Source: Sphaerosporella brunnea (Eukaryota; Ascomycota; Pezizomycetes; Pezizales; Pyronemataceae). Taken from it: 64,000 nt of DNA. A program made the translations under genes and the position numbers. Positions 54,886 to 64,000 of the stretch are shown here, piece after piece (the stretch's first letter is position 1; the number at the start of each line of letters is the position of its first letter). The DNA lies in the NCBI GenBank assembly GCA_008704415.1, contig VXIS01000214.1, forward strand, positions 20,965 to 84,964. Reading direction: 5' to 3'. A model generated the notes under the pieces. The model did not search any database. It saw only the letters and a program-made list of their open reading frames with translations, and was not told the DNA's origin.

Positions 54886-56444
54886 TCGGCCGCTGGGATG
54901 GATGGAGGGGGTGGAGATATTCGCTGGCTACTGCGGTTCGCTGATTTGTTTCTGTTCTTTGCCTGTTCTAAAGTTGTTACCATATCCCACATTTTCACAC
55001 TTTGCGGCGATGCCGCAAACATCGCCTGGTCTACCGTTATCTCATAAACTCGGGTCATTCTATGAAACCAAGCCGCCATTAGCTACAGCGAAACGCTGCC
55101 CTCTGCGACCGGTTCCAACATCAACTCTAGATGTCACTCTCCATCACCGCAGAATATTTATTGGCGGTGGTTCCGCTGACTTCCCATAAACTCCCACATT
55201 GTTCATGCGCCGTGTTTCGCCTCTCCCGGGGGGGGGGGGGAGGGGGCGGTCTCCATCACTGCAGGGACCACCTCATCGGCGGCGTGTTGCACACTATCTC
55301 TGCGCGGCGAGGAGAGTCGGTTGGCCAAAAACTAGACCATGCATTGGAAGATAGCGTCGCCGAGTATGAAATTATGAATCATTTTCGTTCCAGCGGGCTT
55401 CAGCGTGATAATTTGTCGGCTCGATCCGGTTCAGCTCGTATCCATACTACCGTCGCAGGTGAGCAGATATGATCAGGAGCAGTCTATTTGTAGTTACTAT
55501 TCTCAGTGATGGTCTGTATCGCAGGTCGGACCGCCCCTTGCAGTCCAGTCCAGGGCTGGACGCACTTTGAGGAGCGTTGAATAGCTCTGCAGGGCCTTAT
55601 GGCAAGCTGATGTGTGTCTAAGAGCTCAAGGTACAGAGCAAGCCGGACGGTTCACAGGTGGAGGTTGACTTCGATTGGTTGGCCATACGCCTCTGATGAT
55701 GATGAGGATGCTGACGCTTTGGTTCAAGATGATTCCGGTCAGTTGGCAATCATTCGGAGAATGATCACTCAGAAGAGGATCAACTCGCAGGCGCGCTGGA
55801 TGAGGTTTTCAGCGCAGCCGGACGCACCTGAGCAATTTACCGAATGGACTGGTTAAACATCTGGAAGTGGCTTATCGTTCGAAGATCCTAACCGCCCACT
55901 TTGTGCACACGCTATCCTCCAATTGCCCGGCTTGTCGCACTCACCAACCGGTGGTTGTGATCGGTGAAGGTTGCGGCCCTGCCATGTCTGACATTGAGCT
56001 AGCAAAGTATCACGCCGGCGAGAAAGGGACGACGTCGTTAATCTACCAAGAAGCCCGATAGAACGGAAGGCACAGAATCCGAACCCGCGGGGTGGGGGAT
56101 CTGGTGATCTCGTGGGATGCAGGGTGGCGGTCTCGCTGTGTTCGTTGTATCAATTGTTGCTCAGTCAATCCACACGACATTTATGAGTCAGAATTCCATA
56201 CCAGTGTTAAACGGCAAAATGGGGATCTGCTGTATGCCGATACCCGTGCCCCAAACTGTACAATACCAGCTCGTTTCATCTGCTGTCCAGTTCCACCGCC
56301 TCCCAGCAACTTCCCCGTCGTGCATTACATTCCTCACGCCCCTGGCTGCCATGGTCCGCCCCTTTAAGATCGCTGTTGACCAAATTCTTAACAGGCAGCA
56401 GGTGATGTCACTTGTGAGGCTCATACTACGGGTGCCTAGCTACT
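54886..56444. other. 1.6 kb without a recognisable gene
   Basis: Contains a long G run (about 55229-55246). Open frames near 55131-55472 and 56117-56449 have no motifs. Confidence 0.35.
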
Positions 56445-56922
56445 TGTAACCTTTTCGTGAGATTATATGATCCGCTATTTCACAGATGCAAATAAACTCA
56501 GAACGTTATGTGTACTAGAGTTGATAAATACCAAAAGGATACTCGAAAACAGGTCAGTGATCAACTAAGTATTTATTGATGATAGTCGATACAATCGGGG
56601 CTGCTCGCAATGCCGTATCGAATGAAGAGGAAAGAATGAATGTAGGAAAAGCTCGCAGCTTTTATAGCCAACGATGCCAAATACATGATGTCATGACATA
56701 AAGTCACAGCTTGGTGGCAAATTCGTAAAACAAGAAAATGATGGTCATAAGACCTACAAAGTCTGCCTTGCGAAGGCTACCAGATTCCAAAACACGTAGT
56801 AAAGAGAGGTAAAGAAAACTCGGAGAATACTGACATCATACTATCGTTACTGTGACGTAGTTTTATATCTTTAGTAGAGAAATACGTAAGAAAGAAATCA
56901 TAATAAGTGCAAAAATCTTACA
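56445..56922 (-). mobile_element. Solo LTR, copy 4 (nearly full length)
   Basis: Reads TGTAACCTTTTCGTGAG to AAAATCTTACA on the plus strand. Flanks are CTACT and GTACT, a target duplication with one mismatch. It keeps the inverted TATA block (GCTTTTATAGCC) and AGTATTTATT. Confidence 0.88.
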
Positions 56923-58349
56923 GTACTGGTGTGCTGCAACGGAGCAAGGTACTGCTTCGAGAATATTCCAGTCCACCGCTGTGCGACGCGGTGTTTCCGG
57001 CGCGGGCTGGCATGGCAGACCGGGTTTCGGCTTGTTGACCCGGCGGTTGGATGGAACAGAGAGCACACCTAGAGCCAGCTGCACGGAAAGATATTGTGGG
57101 TGGAGTCCCACGTTCTAGTCACGGAATCCCGCTCGCTTTGAGGCAAGCCGAGTACTGGTCGGAAGACTTTCCAGAGCGCAGCGCTGTTGCAGTGGCTTTT
57201 CGAGCCTATGCTGGTTATACGCGCCGGCGGGCCTAACACCTCACGGAGATAATTGTTCCAGGCGTGGAGCCATCTGTTGTCTTCGAACATATAGCCGCCA
57301 AGCTGAATCAGCGCTTTTGTGACAATTCGGGTTTCTGCCGTGACACAGTCGAGGCGAGCCGGTTGCTTCGCTGACAGTTATTACTATCCTCAATTACCAT
57401 TTGGCATCCCCTTGCATTCAATGATGATGCAATTCCTACGCCCAGATATACCACGATCTGTGCGGAGGTAGAGTCTGCACAGGCTCGCAAAAGATGCGAG
57501 GGAAGAGTGCTGTGCTGCGGGGATGTAGGCGTGTCGGGTATAAGTGAGCACGTTTGGCAGGTCAAAACCATACAGGAGAAGCGGAGACTACAATCACAGA
57601 GAGTGGGAGACCCCAGATCGAGGAATTGTGTGCCCTATTGCAGCATTCCCACAGCCGATGCCTATCGAGAGAAAGATGTGGGCTGCAGCTGGTCGGCGGT
57701 GTCGTGGCCCGATGGGCGTTGAGTCCATGCTTTTCTAGCCCAGGATGAACCAATTTGAAATGAGTGAGGGCTGGGTATTTATCGACACAGGGTGGCTCAA
57801 ACTGGCCTTTGATGAGAATCTGTGGAGGTACTCGGGGAGGACCACGGCAGTGGTAGGCATTGCCACCCTCTTAGCACAGGTGTCACTAGTTCCGCTCACT
57901 ACTAATACCAGTGTTTGCATCAGTGTTAACTTTAAGATATGGACGTGCCTGGAACTGGCTGCATTCGAATCTCAACACTGCGTAGCCGTATACATTCATA
58001 ATCTAAACGTCGTCAAACTTAGGCTGTGTCTTCGTTGGGGGCCGCGTTCATTGTCACCTGCGTCAGCGTGGTTCACCTTTACCAGCCCCGCAGGGATTCT
58101 ATGTATTCTACGTCGGATTTTGGCAGCATGATTAGAAACGGTGTCGTGAAAAATGATTTGACGAATGACAAATGCGGCGCGGTGATAGAATTCAGTTATT
58201 TAGCGGCACATTTTTTCCTTCCCCACTTCCGCCCTCATGATATCTCCCACACACTGAGGATGTTTCGCCGATCTTGTTCAACATCTTTTCCGATCCAATG
58301 TCACGTCGCGACAATGGCTGATACCCCACAAAGAACTCAGCTACCACGG
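56923..58349. other. 1.4 kb without a recognisable gene
   Basis: A reverse frame starting at 57290 (MFEDNRWLHAWNNYLREV) looks protein-like for about 30 codons but cannot be extended into a gene. A forward frame at 57745-58131 has no motif. The last part is 3' flank of the reverse-strand gene that follows. Confidence 0.3.
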
Positions 58350-60082
58350 CTAACCAAGACGTGCCGAGATGATCAGACTCTCAACATCGCTCCTCTGAAC
58401 GAGGCGCATCCACGACTCTTGCGAATCCAGGATATGGACGTGAAGATTACCTGGTTCCAAGGCGACCATGTGTATCGTCTTATCCAAGTTGATTTCCAAG
58501 GCTAAACAAAGCTTGAAAAAGAGAGCGTGGAATTGGCAATGACGGTTGACGATGATAGTTGTCGCCACGGGTTGGGACCCCGCGATGAGCAGACGAATCG
58601 GAGGCAATGTACTGCGACTTGGCGGCGTGGCCGGTCGTGAAAGGATGATCAACATCGAGATTTCCTTCCTATCGACGAGCAATCTCCAGCTGTTTTCCGA
58701 CTCGAGAACGTGGATGTGGACGCTTCCAGGCTCCTGCGCAACAAGCTGGAGCGTGTTGTTGCCGCATTTCAGTGCGATGCACACTCGCGAGAACACGACG
58801 TGGAAGAGCTCGGCCCGCGCTACCACGATCGGTGATGGTTTCTTCGTCAGCGACCCAGTGATAAGCAGGCAGATATTGCGGTCGTCGTTGCCACTGCCAA
58901 CGCCCTCTGACTCTGGGCAGGAAGGGAGTTGTGGGTCTGGGATCCTAACGTGTCCGCTATCATGCACGGACGGGGTGGTTTGGACAACTGCCACAGATTG
59001 ATTAGTACTCGGAGCGGATCAAAGAGTTGAGGTACAGTACCCGCAGCGCCGTCACGCTTTCTCTTGCCTGCCATCCACTCTCCGAAACGCTGTGCGCACA
59101 TAAGGCGCAGCAAGGCATCAACAGCGACAGCCGGGATCGAGTTCTTGTTTTTGTCGCGACGGGAGTTCAATTTCCCGGTGACAACGTCCACAAACTCGCA
59201 CATCGCGCTTCTTGTGTAGCTACAATACTGCTTTTTCAGGTCGAACCCGAGCTCATCACACAGTTGCGTAATTTCCTTGCGCAGGGGTGCGGTAGCCCCC
59301 GTCCGGTGGTGATCGAGTCCCAGCATCTGGCAAAGTCGCGGGTGATCTTGATGCAGGGGGACGTACGGGGCAGGGCAGTGTCTATCGGCGCGCCAGGAAT
59401 CCCCGCGGAGCGTGCGTTCGGCTCCGACTGGCATCGGGTCTTGTTCGTCGATGGGGCTAGGCTTTGAGCAGGCGGGGGAGGGGTTGGTGCTGTCTTGATG
59501 CCGGGCGACGTACGGGCCAGGGCGGTGTCTAGAGGGGCGCCAGAAATCCCCGCGGGGCGTGCGTTCGGCTCCGACTGGCATCGGGTCTTGTTCGTCGATG
59601 GGGCTAGGCTTTGAGCAGGCGGGGAAGGGGTTGGTGCTGTCTTGATGCAGGGCGACGTACGGACCAGGGCGGTGTCTAGAGGGGCGCCAGAAATCCCCGC
59701 GGGGCGTGCGTTCGGCTCCGACTGGCATCGCGTCTTGTTCGTCGATGGGGCTAGGCTTTGAGCAGGCGGGGAAGGGGTTGGTGCTGTCTTGATGCCGGGC
59801 GACGTACGGGCCAGGGCGGTGTCTATAAGGGCGCCAGGAATCCCCACGGAGCGTGCGTTTGGGTCCGACTGGCGTCGCGTCTTGTTCGTCGATGGGGCCA
59901 GACATTGAGCAGGCGGGGAAGGGGTTGGTGCTGCCGACTTGGGGTGAAAAGCTGGTAGTGCTAGCGGTGGCGGGGGAAAGGATCTGTTGGCGGGTTTGGT
60001 TTGGTTTATATATTAGGGTAGAAGTTGACAGCCGGACGGTTTTCCGTACGGGATTGCTCTGAAAGGAAGCGCATCGCGGCAT
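58350..60082 (-). CDS. Repeat / helical / tandem beta-grasp-like protein (about 559 residues)
   Basis: The start at 60082 gives MPRCASFQSNP. Residues about 51-246 are four tandem 49-residue repeats (each with PFPACSKPSPIDEQD and RHRPGPYVA). Next comes a conserved helical segment (ELGFDLKKQYCSYTRSAM..EFVDV..NSIPAVAVDALL.LMCAQRFGEWM), shared with the fragment at 40.5 kb. A 53-nt intron at 58988-59040 (GTACTG donor, TACTAATC branch, GTGGCAG acceptor) joins in frame to exon 2. Exon 2 encodes two similar ~80-residue modules (about 385-465 and 477-557). Each runs strand (LLITG or LLIAG), strand (IVV), helix (F..(V/L)F...CIALK or CLALE), strands (QLVAQEPGSVHIHV or HMVALEPGNLHVHI), then W..LV....(I/V)..LII. 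The order resembles ubiquitin-like beta-grasp folds, such as Crinkler N-terminal domains. Function unknown. Confidence 0.7.
59345..59932 (-). repeat. Four tandem 147-bp coding repeats
   Basis: Each 147-bp unit encodes 49 residues in frame. Copies 2 and 3 are nearly identical; copies 1 and 4 are more diverged. The length is a multiple of three and no stops occur, so array expansion has kept the reading frame. Confidence 0.9.
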
Positions 60083-61014
60083 TAGGGTTCATCCGACACG
60101 GCCGTCGCCCATATCAGCACTAACATGTCCGAAACGCCAAAGATTTTCTGGCACTACGTTTACGGAATATCGAGGCTCATTCGTGCTTAAACCGGAGAAA
60201 TACACAGTGCCCGTGATTTGTCGATAGCAGTCACTGGCATTGTCAGGCCTGTTAGTGGCACCGACAGGTTCTGCATTCTCCTCGGTATCTAGAACGCAAG
60301 GCACGAGGCCGAACCGCCATCTTGCTATGACCTTGCATAGCTGCGGCAAACCGCAGTGTACCCCACGCAACCCAGGAGTCCAATTTCACAACGGGCCATC
60401 GAGTAAAGACGGTTGAACAACAAGAAAAGTGCAAAGCGTACTTTCAATGACGGCGTGGTGCTGAGTCAAGCAACCAAGGCATGGAAGACCCGTCTTCTTC
60501 TGTGACCACACTGTCACGGGAGAATCCATTCCCGGCGGGTCAAAATATGAAGCTGATATACATTGTGTTTAGCAAGTTGGCCACGTTGACTGCCAGCGCC
60601 TAGGAAACATGCCCAACAATGCGCCAAAGCACGCTAGGCGATGCAGCTTACTGCGTGCGTTCTATGTTGATTCAGGGTGGATCCTTGAACATAATTAAAA
60701 TAAGTTGTCCTGCACACACTTGACAGATAGACAATGTTTGGGGCCTGGTGAAAAATAAGTCACGCGCCTTGAATTGGACTAAACTACGGTCAATAAGTCA
60801 CATAGGTAATTAGTCACTCGAAGCCTTGCACAACGAGGAAAAGACTTCCCCTTAATGCTTAAGCGTCAAGCGTCTGTCTGCGACAGGAATCCTCACCCTT
60901 CCGCACGATGTCACGGCAAGACTAACCAGGAACCAAGGTAACGGTGTGCGCGGGAGGGGGATGGGTACGAGGGGTCTGTCATGATCGTGTGCGGTCAAAT
61001 ACAAATAATAACCT
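60083..61014. other. Upstream region of the 58-60 kb gene; no gene recognised
   Basis: Only short frames. A TATATATTAGGG word at about 60007-60018 lies inside the gene, so the true promoter position is unclear. Confidence 0.3.
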
Positions 61015-61386
61015 TGTGTACTTTTTCGTGAACTTATAAGATCCGCTATTTCACAGATGCAAATAAATTCAGAAACTTTTGTATACCAGACTTGATCAAT
61101 ACCAGGAGGATTCATGAAAATAGGTCACTGTTCAACTCAGTATTTATCGATGATAGTTGATACAATTGGGCTGCTCGAAAGCCTGTATTGAAAGAGGAGA
61201 AAGAGAATGAATGTAGGAAAAGCTCGCAGCTTTTATAGCCAACGAGTTCCAATATCTGATGTCATAACATGAAGTCATAGCTTGGTGGTACATTCGTAAA
61301 ATCAGGAAATGGTGGCAGTAAGAACTACACAATGAAGTGTTAAAGAAGGTAAAGAAACTCGTAAGAGAAATCATACTGAAGTTAAT
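61015..61386 (-). mobile_element. Solo LTR, copy 5 (truncated)
   Basis: Begins TGTGTACTTTTTCGTGAAC on the plus strand and aligns with the 56445 copy through the inverted TATA block (GCAGCTTTTATAGCC). It then loses the last ~80 bp. The most diverged copy of the family. Confidence 0.8.
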
Positions 61387-62690
61387 GATCGCATGCCATG
61401 ACTACAAACAAAAAAAAAGCTCACCGTGTGCATGCAGGGAAGGGTAGATAAATGCGGCACGGAATTCCACAAAGCTGCCAAATGTAACGGTGCAGCAAAC
61501 ATTGTGATTTTTGGTGGGTAACCGGGATTCTGTGATTGAGCGGGTGGTCGTGCCGGGTAATGGGCACTGGTATAACGTCAGCGGCGGTTTTAAGGATGCG
61601 TTGCTGCTTCGCTGGAAAATAATCAACCAATCGACTCTACACACAAAAACTTTTCCAAAACTTCACTGCTTCGTTCCAACCCTCAACCACTGCGGTAATC
61701 ACAATTTCAACAAGTTTGACCGGGCAATGCACTCTGCACGGAGAGTGATGCCTCGGTGTTCTATGCTGCGAGGAAAAGCCGTCTAGTGACGGCATTGCGG
61801 CTACTCGATTATGGGACCCGCACCACGATCTCGCCGACATTGTAACACCCACCGTGGACTAGATGAACGACCGCTCGCGTGAGCTCGGACACCAGCAGAA
61901 AGCGTCGATCGCACGATCTTCCATTCGACCGCGCTGGACTCCCGGGGCTGACAACAGGGTGCTTCAATTCCGTGCCTGCTTCGGAGTTTTGTTGAAGCCG
62001 CGAGACGACTCATAGGACGTGTTTCGGCGATGTGGGTCATCTTCGTCTGGTAGTTCGGCACGTTGTGCAACTAGGCCGGGTCATCGGACAAACTACCCAC
62101 TGGTTTGGGGTCGAGCAGCAAGATTCTTGATTCCATACGCCGGGCAATGAGGTGCGATAGAGGCGATCCTTACTATATCTCATTCATATGCTGACTTGAA
62201 CAGCCAACTGTTTGTCCGATTAAACACGATACTATGCTATGCATGGCAGAGACTGCGTGGGCCCGGACATGAGTCATGCTCGTGCAATCCCCAAGCCATA
62301 GTAAATTTGCTGCTGTGGTTCAATCGCTGCCGACAATGCATGATACATACACCGTGCAGATGGCTTTCCATTACTAGTGCGACGTTGGATCATTGAGGAG
62401 AGCGATGAACGCAGGTTCTTCAAACGCTGGGCGTTCACGCGTGATCATGGATGATGATTTGGGCTTCGGACTAGTAGCGCATGATCAGATGGGATGAGGT
62501 CGATCAGGCCAACGACATATCAGGTGCTACAACCTCTGCACGCCGCTTACCGCTCACGCACCCACCTCTCACGATCGCTGTCATCCACCTCCCCGGTCCC
62601 CCCACAAACTGTTGACAACGCTCGCCTATCCCCCGCCTCCCATCATTCAGGATTTTAGCCTGTCTGCAGCTCCCGCGAGACGTTGTTTTG
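61387..62690. other. 1.3 kb without a recognisable gene
   Basis: Short frames on both strands, none with motifs. The end is the 5' flank of the third nuclease-kinase locus. Confidence 0.35.
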
Positions 62691-62699
62691 AGCCATACA

Positions 62700-63834
62700 T
62701 TGCTTGCGCAGGTTCACAAGCCGGAGAGAAATCGCTTGGAGACCGGGAAGACTCGATTTGAGCAGGAGCGAACTGCATTCCAGCAGTGGACAATCGGTTT
62801 CAACAGGGAGAGAACTGTCTTTGAGCAGGGGCGAACCGGATTCGAAAAAGAAAAGTGTGATCAGTTGAGTGCGGCCGAGCCGCAACTTATTACCTGCAGA
62901 TATGGTGTTGAATTTGAAGCAGCGGATAAGCAACCAGAGGGTCAAACCGGCAGATTACCGCCGTCCGGCGAACTAATCCCGCGAGGCGGTGACAGAGCTA
63001 CAAGAGCAAGGCGGGACTGGGGGTCCAGGTCTTAGCCGCCGAGGTTGTGCAGCCTTTGACTAACAGATTGCGCTGATAAAGCGCAGTAAACGATCGGCGT
63101 CAAACGTCTAATACCAAGCCGCGGACCGCCACCGGCGTTCCAGTCGTACATCGAACTACTCAAGAAAATATGCGCCTCAACAACCCTCCACGCGTGCCGC
63201 AGTTAATCGACTACACGGAAGACCAATTGGAATTACGCATGCTATCGGCTGGCCGCCTCCAGATGCTGTCGCCTTGCATGGTGCGTCCCTGCTGTCGCGC
63301 CGCGTGCTGACAGACATTCTTGACGTGCTTGTGAGCCTGCACGAGCACGAAACCTTCCACCGCATCGTGCGTTGGGTCCATATCGCGATCGCCAACGACG
63401 ACAGCGGGATTCTAAACAAACCCAGCAGCGCAGTTGAGATGAACCCAGAAGTCCCAAAGGCAGTACTTTACCACGCCGGCGGATTGATCTGCTGTCCTCC
63501 ACGGCTGCTGACCATCAACGAACACGAGCCGTACGTACACTGCTCGGCGGGCGGGCACCCCGCCTGCATCGTTCTTGCTAACGCGGTGTTATGCCCTAGC
63601 TCTCTGCGGTTCCTTTCCTCCTGCTGCGTCAGGCACGCTGTCACAGACGAGTATAAGTAGTGAGCCAAGCTTAGGAAGAAGTGCACGGAGTGCCAGATCC
63701 GGGTTTGCGCTGCGGAAAACGGTGACGTCGAAGATTTGCGTGGCCTGCTGGATTTTGTCAAGCCGATTCCGGGAGCGCCGGATTATGCACGTTCTATCGT
63801 AGGCAAAGACGAGTGGCGGAATAGAAGGGGCTGA
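62700..63834 (+). pseudogene. Nuclease-kinase fusion, locus 3 (decayed, nuclease domain deleted)
   Basis: A coiled-coil segment with the same heptad style as locus 1 (RFEQERTAFQQW, FNRERTVFEQGRTGFEKEK) is followed, after only about 250 bp, by kinase-like sequence. The whole nuclease-like region, about 700 bp in the other loci, is therefore missing. Kinase pieces lie in several frames: NNPPRVPQLIDYTED, then LLSRRVLTDILDVLVSLHEHE, with HRIVRWVHIAIAN in place of HRDVRWDNIVVVN (catalytic Asp and metal-binding Asn lost). GGLICCPPRLL is kept, and after a TAG the C-terminal CAAENGDVEDLRGLLDF matches TAAENEAVGTLRGL of locus 1. A clear pseudogene. Confidence 0.75.
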
Positions 63835-64000
63835 GTTCAGAATTAAGAGCTCAATGTTGCTGTTTTTGTCGACTGGGACGGTTGTGGGCACATGGGGAGC
63901 GTTCTTTGGATCGCACTGAGCGAGGCGCGGAATCACGAGCCGATCCCGCAACGGCTCCGGCACAGAACGAGTCATATCGACCTTTGACGATCGCTTTGGC
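63835..64000. other. Right edge, nothing recognised
   Basis: A reverse frame (63975 to 63589) overlaps the pseudogene on the other strand and shows no motif; probably a shadow. Confidence 0.3.

Noticed and set aside
57069..57290. Reverse frame MFEDNRWLHAW as a gene
   Set aside because: Protein-like for about 30 codons only, with no supported extension on either side.

Overview
The window is accessory eukaryotic DNA, most likely from a fungus. Coding signal is sparse, split by short GT-AG introns (most 52-76 nt, some with CTAAC or TTAAT-like branch points) and heavily decayed. The recognisable families are typical of fungal accessory regions: F-box and F-box/ankyrin proteins, a Crinkler/RHS-type P-loop NTPase, restriction-endonuclease-fold proteins, a nuclease-kinase fusion, a Tc1/mariner-like transposase, and relics of hAT, copia and LINE elements. 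I cannot name the phylum or species from sequence alone. There is no operon structure and no bacterial signal.

Layout. 1-10 kb: a tandem ~4 kb segmental duplication (about 1500-5650 and 6190-9760). Each unit carries a tRNA-like gene, and the units have been hit independently by transposons: a hAT-like element in unit 1; a hAT MITE with 8-bp target duplication and a truncated LINE with 14-bp target duplication in unit 2. 10.4-18.5 kb: a second duplication carrying two copies of a three-exon gene for a coiled coil, a PD-(D/E)XK-like nuclease domain and a protein-kinase-like domain. A third, deleted copy lies at 62.7-63.8 kb. 19.0-22.1 kb: a complete 3.07 kb DDE transposon with 28-bp perfect terminal inverted repeats, TA target duplication and a four-exon transposase. 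22-34 kb: unrecognised sequence, a 186-bp pogo-like MITE, an F-box-like gene, a hAT relic, two solo LTRs, a frameshifted unknown gene, a Uma2-like nuclease-fold gene and a two-exon membrane-protein candidate. 36-46 kb: a broken F-box gene, a third duplication (38.5-39.65 and 42.3-43.45 kb) carrying a small two-exon gene that is intact in one copy and broken in the other, and a truncated paralogue of the 58-60 kb gene abutting an LTR. 46.8-48.2 kb: an unclassified repeat element built from GTTTAAA-centred 22-mers. 48.5-52.7 kb: F-box/ankyrin pseudogene, copia reverse-transcriptase relic and Crinkler/RHS-type NTPase. 54 kb: the best-preserved F-box-like gene. 58.3-60.1 kb: a two-exon gene for a ~559-residue protein with four 49-residue repeats, a conserved helical segment and two tandem beta-grasp-like modules.

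How it fits together. The nuclease-kinase fusions, the NTPase and the separate nuclease-fold protein belong to kinds of protein known from Crinkler-type eukaryotic effectors and their transposon-linked ancestors. Almost every copy is broken in a different way, as expected for a birth-and-death effector or selfish-gene region. The best candidates for undescribed biology are the nuclease-kinase trio, the 559-residue repeat/beta-grasp protein, and the GTTTAAA repeat element. Exon joins were worked out by eye from splice sites, reading frame and paralogue comparison.
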